Of a stretch of 13,741 nucleotides of DNA, positions 13,468 through 13,741 are shown piece by piece. The DNA is from Nitrosomonas sp. UBA6494. GTDB lineage: Bacteria; Pseudomonadota; Gammaproteobacteria; Burkholderiales; Nitrosomonadaceae. The translations under genes and the position numbers were made by a program. The stretch lies in contig DJMI01000039.1 in NCBI GenBank assembly GCA_002435335.1, positions 6,426 to 20,166 of the forward strand, written 5' to 3'. The notes beneath the pieces were generated by a model, which was not told the origin of the DNA, did not search any database, and saw only the letters and a list, made by a program, of their open reading frames with translations. How positions within the stretch are numbered: the first letter of the stretch is position 1; the number at the start of each line of letters is the position of its first letter.

Positions 13468-13741
13468 TTATTTCTTAACTTCGCTATTCGCTAGTACATA
13501 GTCCGCCAGACGGTTTGCGGCATCGCCCTGAATGTTCTTGAATGCGGGCATTCTCATGCTGCCCCCTTGGAATTTCTTGATGATGGCTTCTTTGTTGGCC
13601 ACGCTTGCGCTCAGAATCATTGCTTTGTCGGCACTCAGCGGTTTATGGCATTCACTGCATGCCGTGGTAAAAATCTGCTCGCCAGATGCATCGGCCGGCG
13701 GCGTATAGTCTTTGCCACCGCCGCAACCGACTAAAATCAAT
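13468..13741 (-). CDS. Lipoprotein-type class I cytochrome c, 5' end cut off
   Basis: This small mono-haem cytochrome c is exported and probably lipid-anchored. The visible 90 residues begin inside the hydrophobic end of a signal peptide, with a lipobox (Leu-Val-Gly-Cys) followed by three glycines, so the true start lies beyond the right edge; the TTG at the edge is unlikely to be it. The haem motif is CSECH (Cys28, Cys31, His32). The likely axial methionine is in SMRMPAFKN (Met64, before Pro). The C-terminal helix LADYVLANSEVKK is typical of class I cytochromes. It would carry electrons in the periplasm. Its redox partners cannot be told. It converges on rlpA with a hairpin between. Confidence 0.9.
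   Translation of the reverse strand, partial: LILVGCGGGKDYTPPADASGEQIFTTACSECHKPLSADKAMILSASVANKEAIIKKFQGGSMRMPAFKNIQGDAANRLADYVLANSEVKK

Noticed and set aside
1..13741. Mobile elements, CRISPR arrays, toxin-antitoxin or phage genes
   Set aside because: No transposase, integrase, phage-like protein, direct-repeat array or paired small toxin/antitoxin frames were seen on either strand.

Overview
The window looks like a chromosomal segment of an aerobic, ubiquinone-using proteobacterium, most likely a betaproteobacterium with modest GC. Several proteins (the ubiquinone factors UbiJ and UbiB, an alanine-glyoxylate-type aminotransferase, a small lipoprotein cytochrome c) would fit a Nitrosomonas-like ammonia oxidiser. 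That genus assignment is an inference from protein style, not from a marker gene. I see no rRNA, tRNA, CRISPR array, insertion sequence or phage gene.

Layout, left to right. (1) The 3' end of a class-V aminotransferase gene (1-662), closed by a rho-independent terminator. (2) A tightly packed plus-strand run from 772 to 6816: a WbpL/WecA-type sugar-phosphate transferase and a WbpM/PglF-type UDP-GlcNAc 4,6-dehydratase, which together start O-antigen or capsule synthesis; then ubiJ and ubiB for ubiquinone synthesis; then a small thioredoxin-like [2Fe-2S] protein and an alpha/beta hydrolase. The first three genes overlap one another, so cell-surface glycan genes and ubiquinone genes probably share a transcript. 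(3) A minus-strand block of four signalling genes (10424 down to 6824): a soluble PAS histidine kinase, a single-domain Rcp1-like receiver, a receiver-PAS-HisKA_3 kinase, and a NarL/FixJ DNA-binding response regulator. (4) An AT-rich divergent control region (10425-11071) with two FNR-like boxes, several dyads and two tiny possible leader ORFs. (5) On the plus strand, an Aer-like energy/redox chemoreceptor closed by a strong terminator, then an RlpA-family lipoprotein. (6) At the right edge, on the minus strand, a partial lipoprotein cytochrome c.

The most interesting part is 6824-12769. A multi-step cytoplasmic phosphorelay and an FAD-type Aer receptor face each other across a promoter region carrying two near-consensus FNR boxes. 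One box is about 43 bp upstream of a predicted start site that has a consensus -10 element on the kinase side. The simplest reading is a redox- or oxygen-responsive signalling island that controls both gene expression (through the NarL-type regulator) and movement (through the receptor). The input signal and the target genes cannot be read from the sequence.
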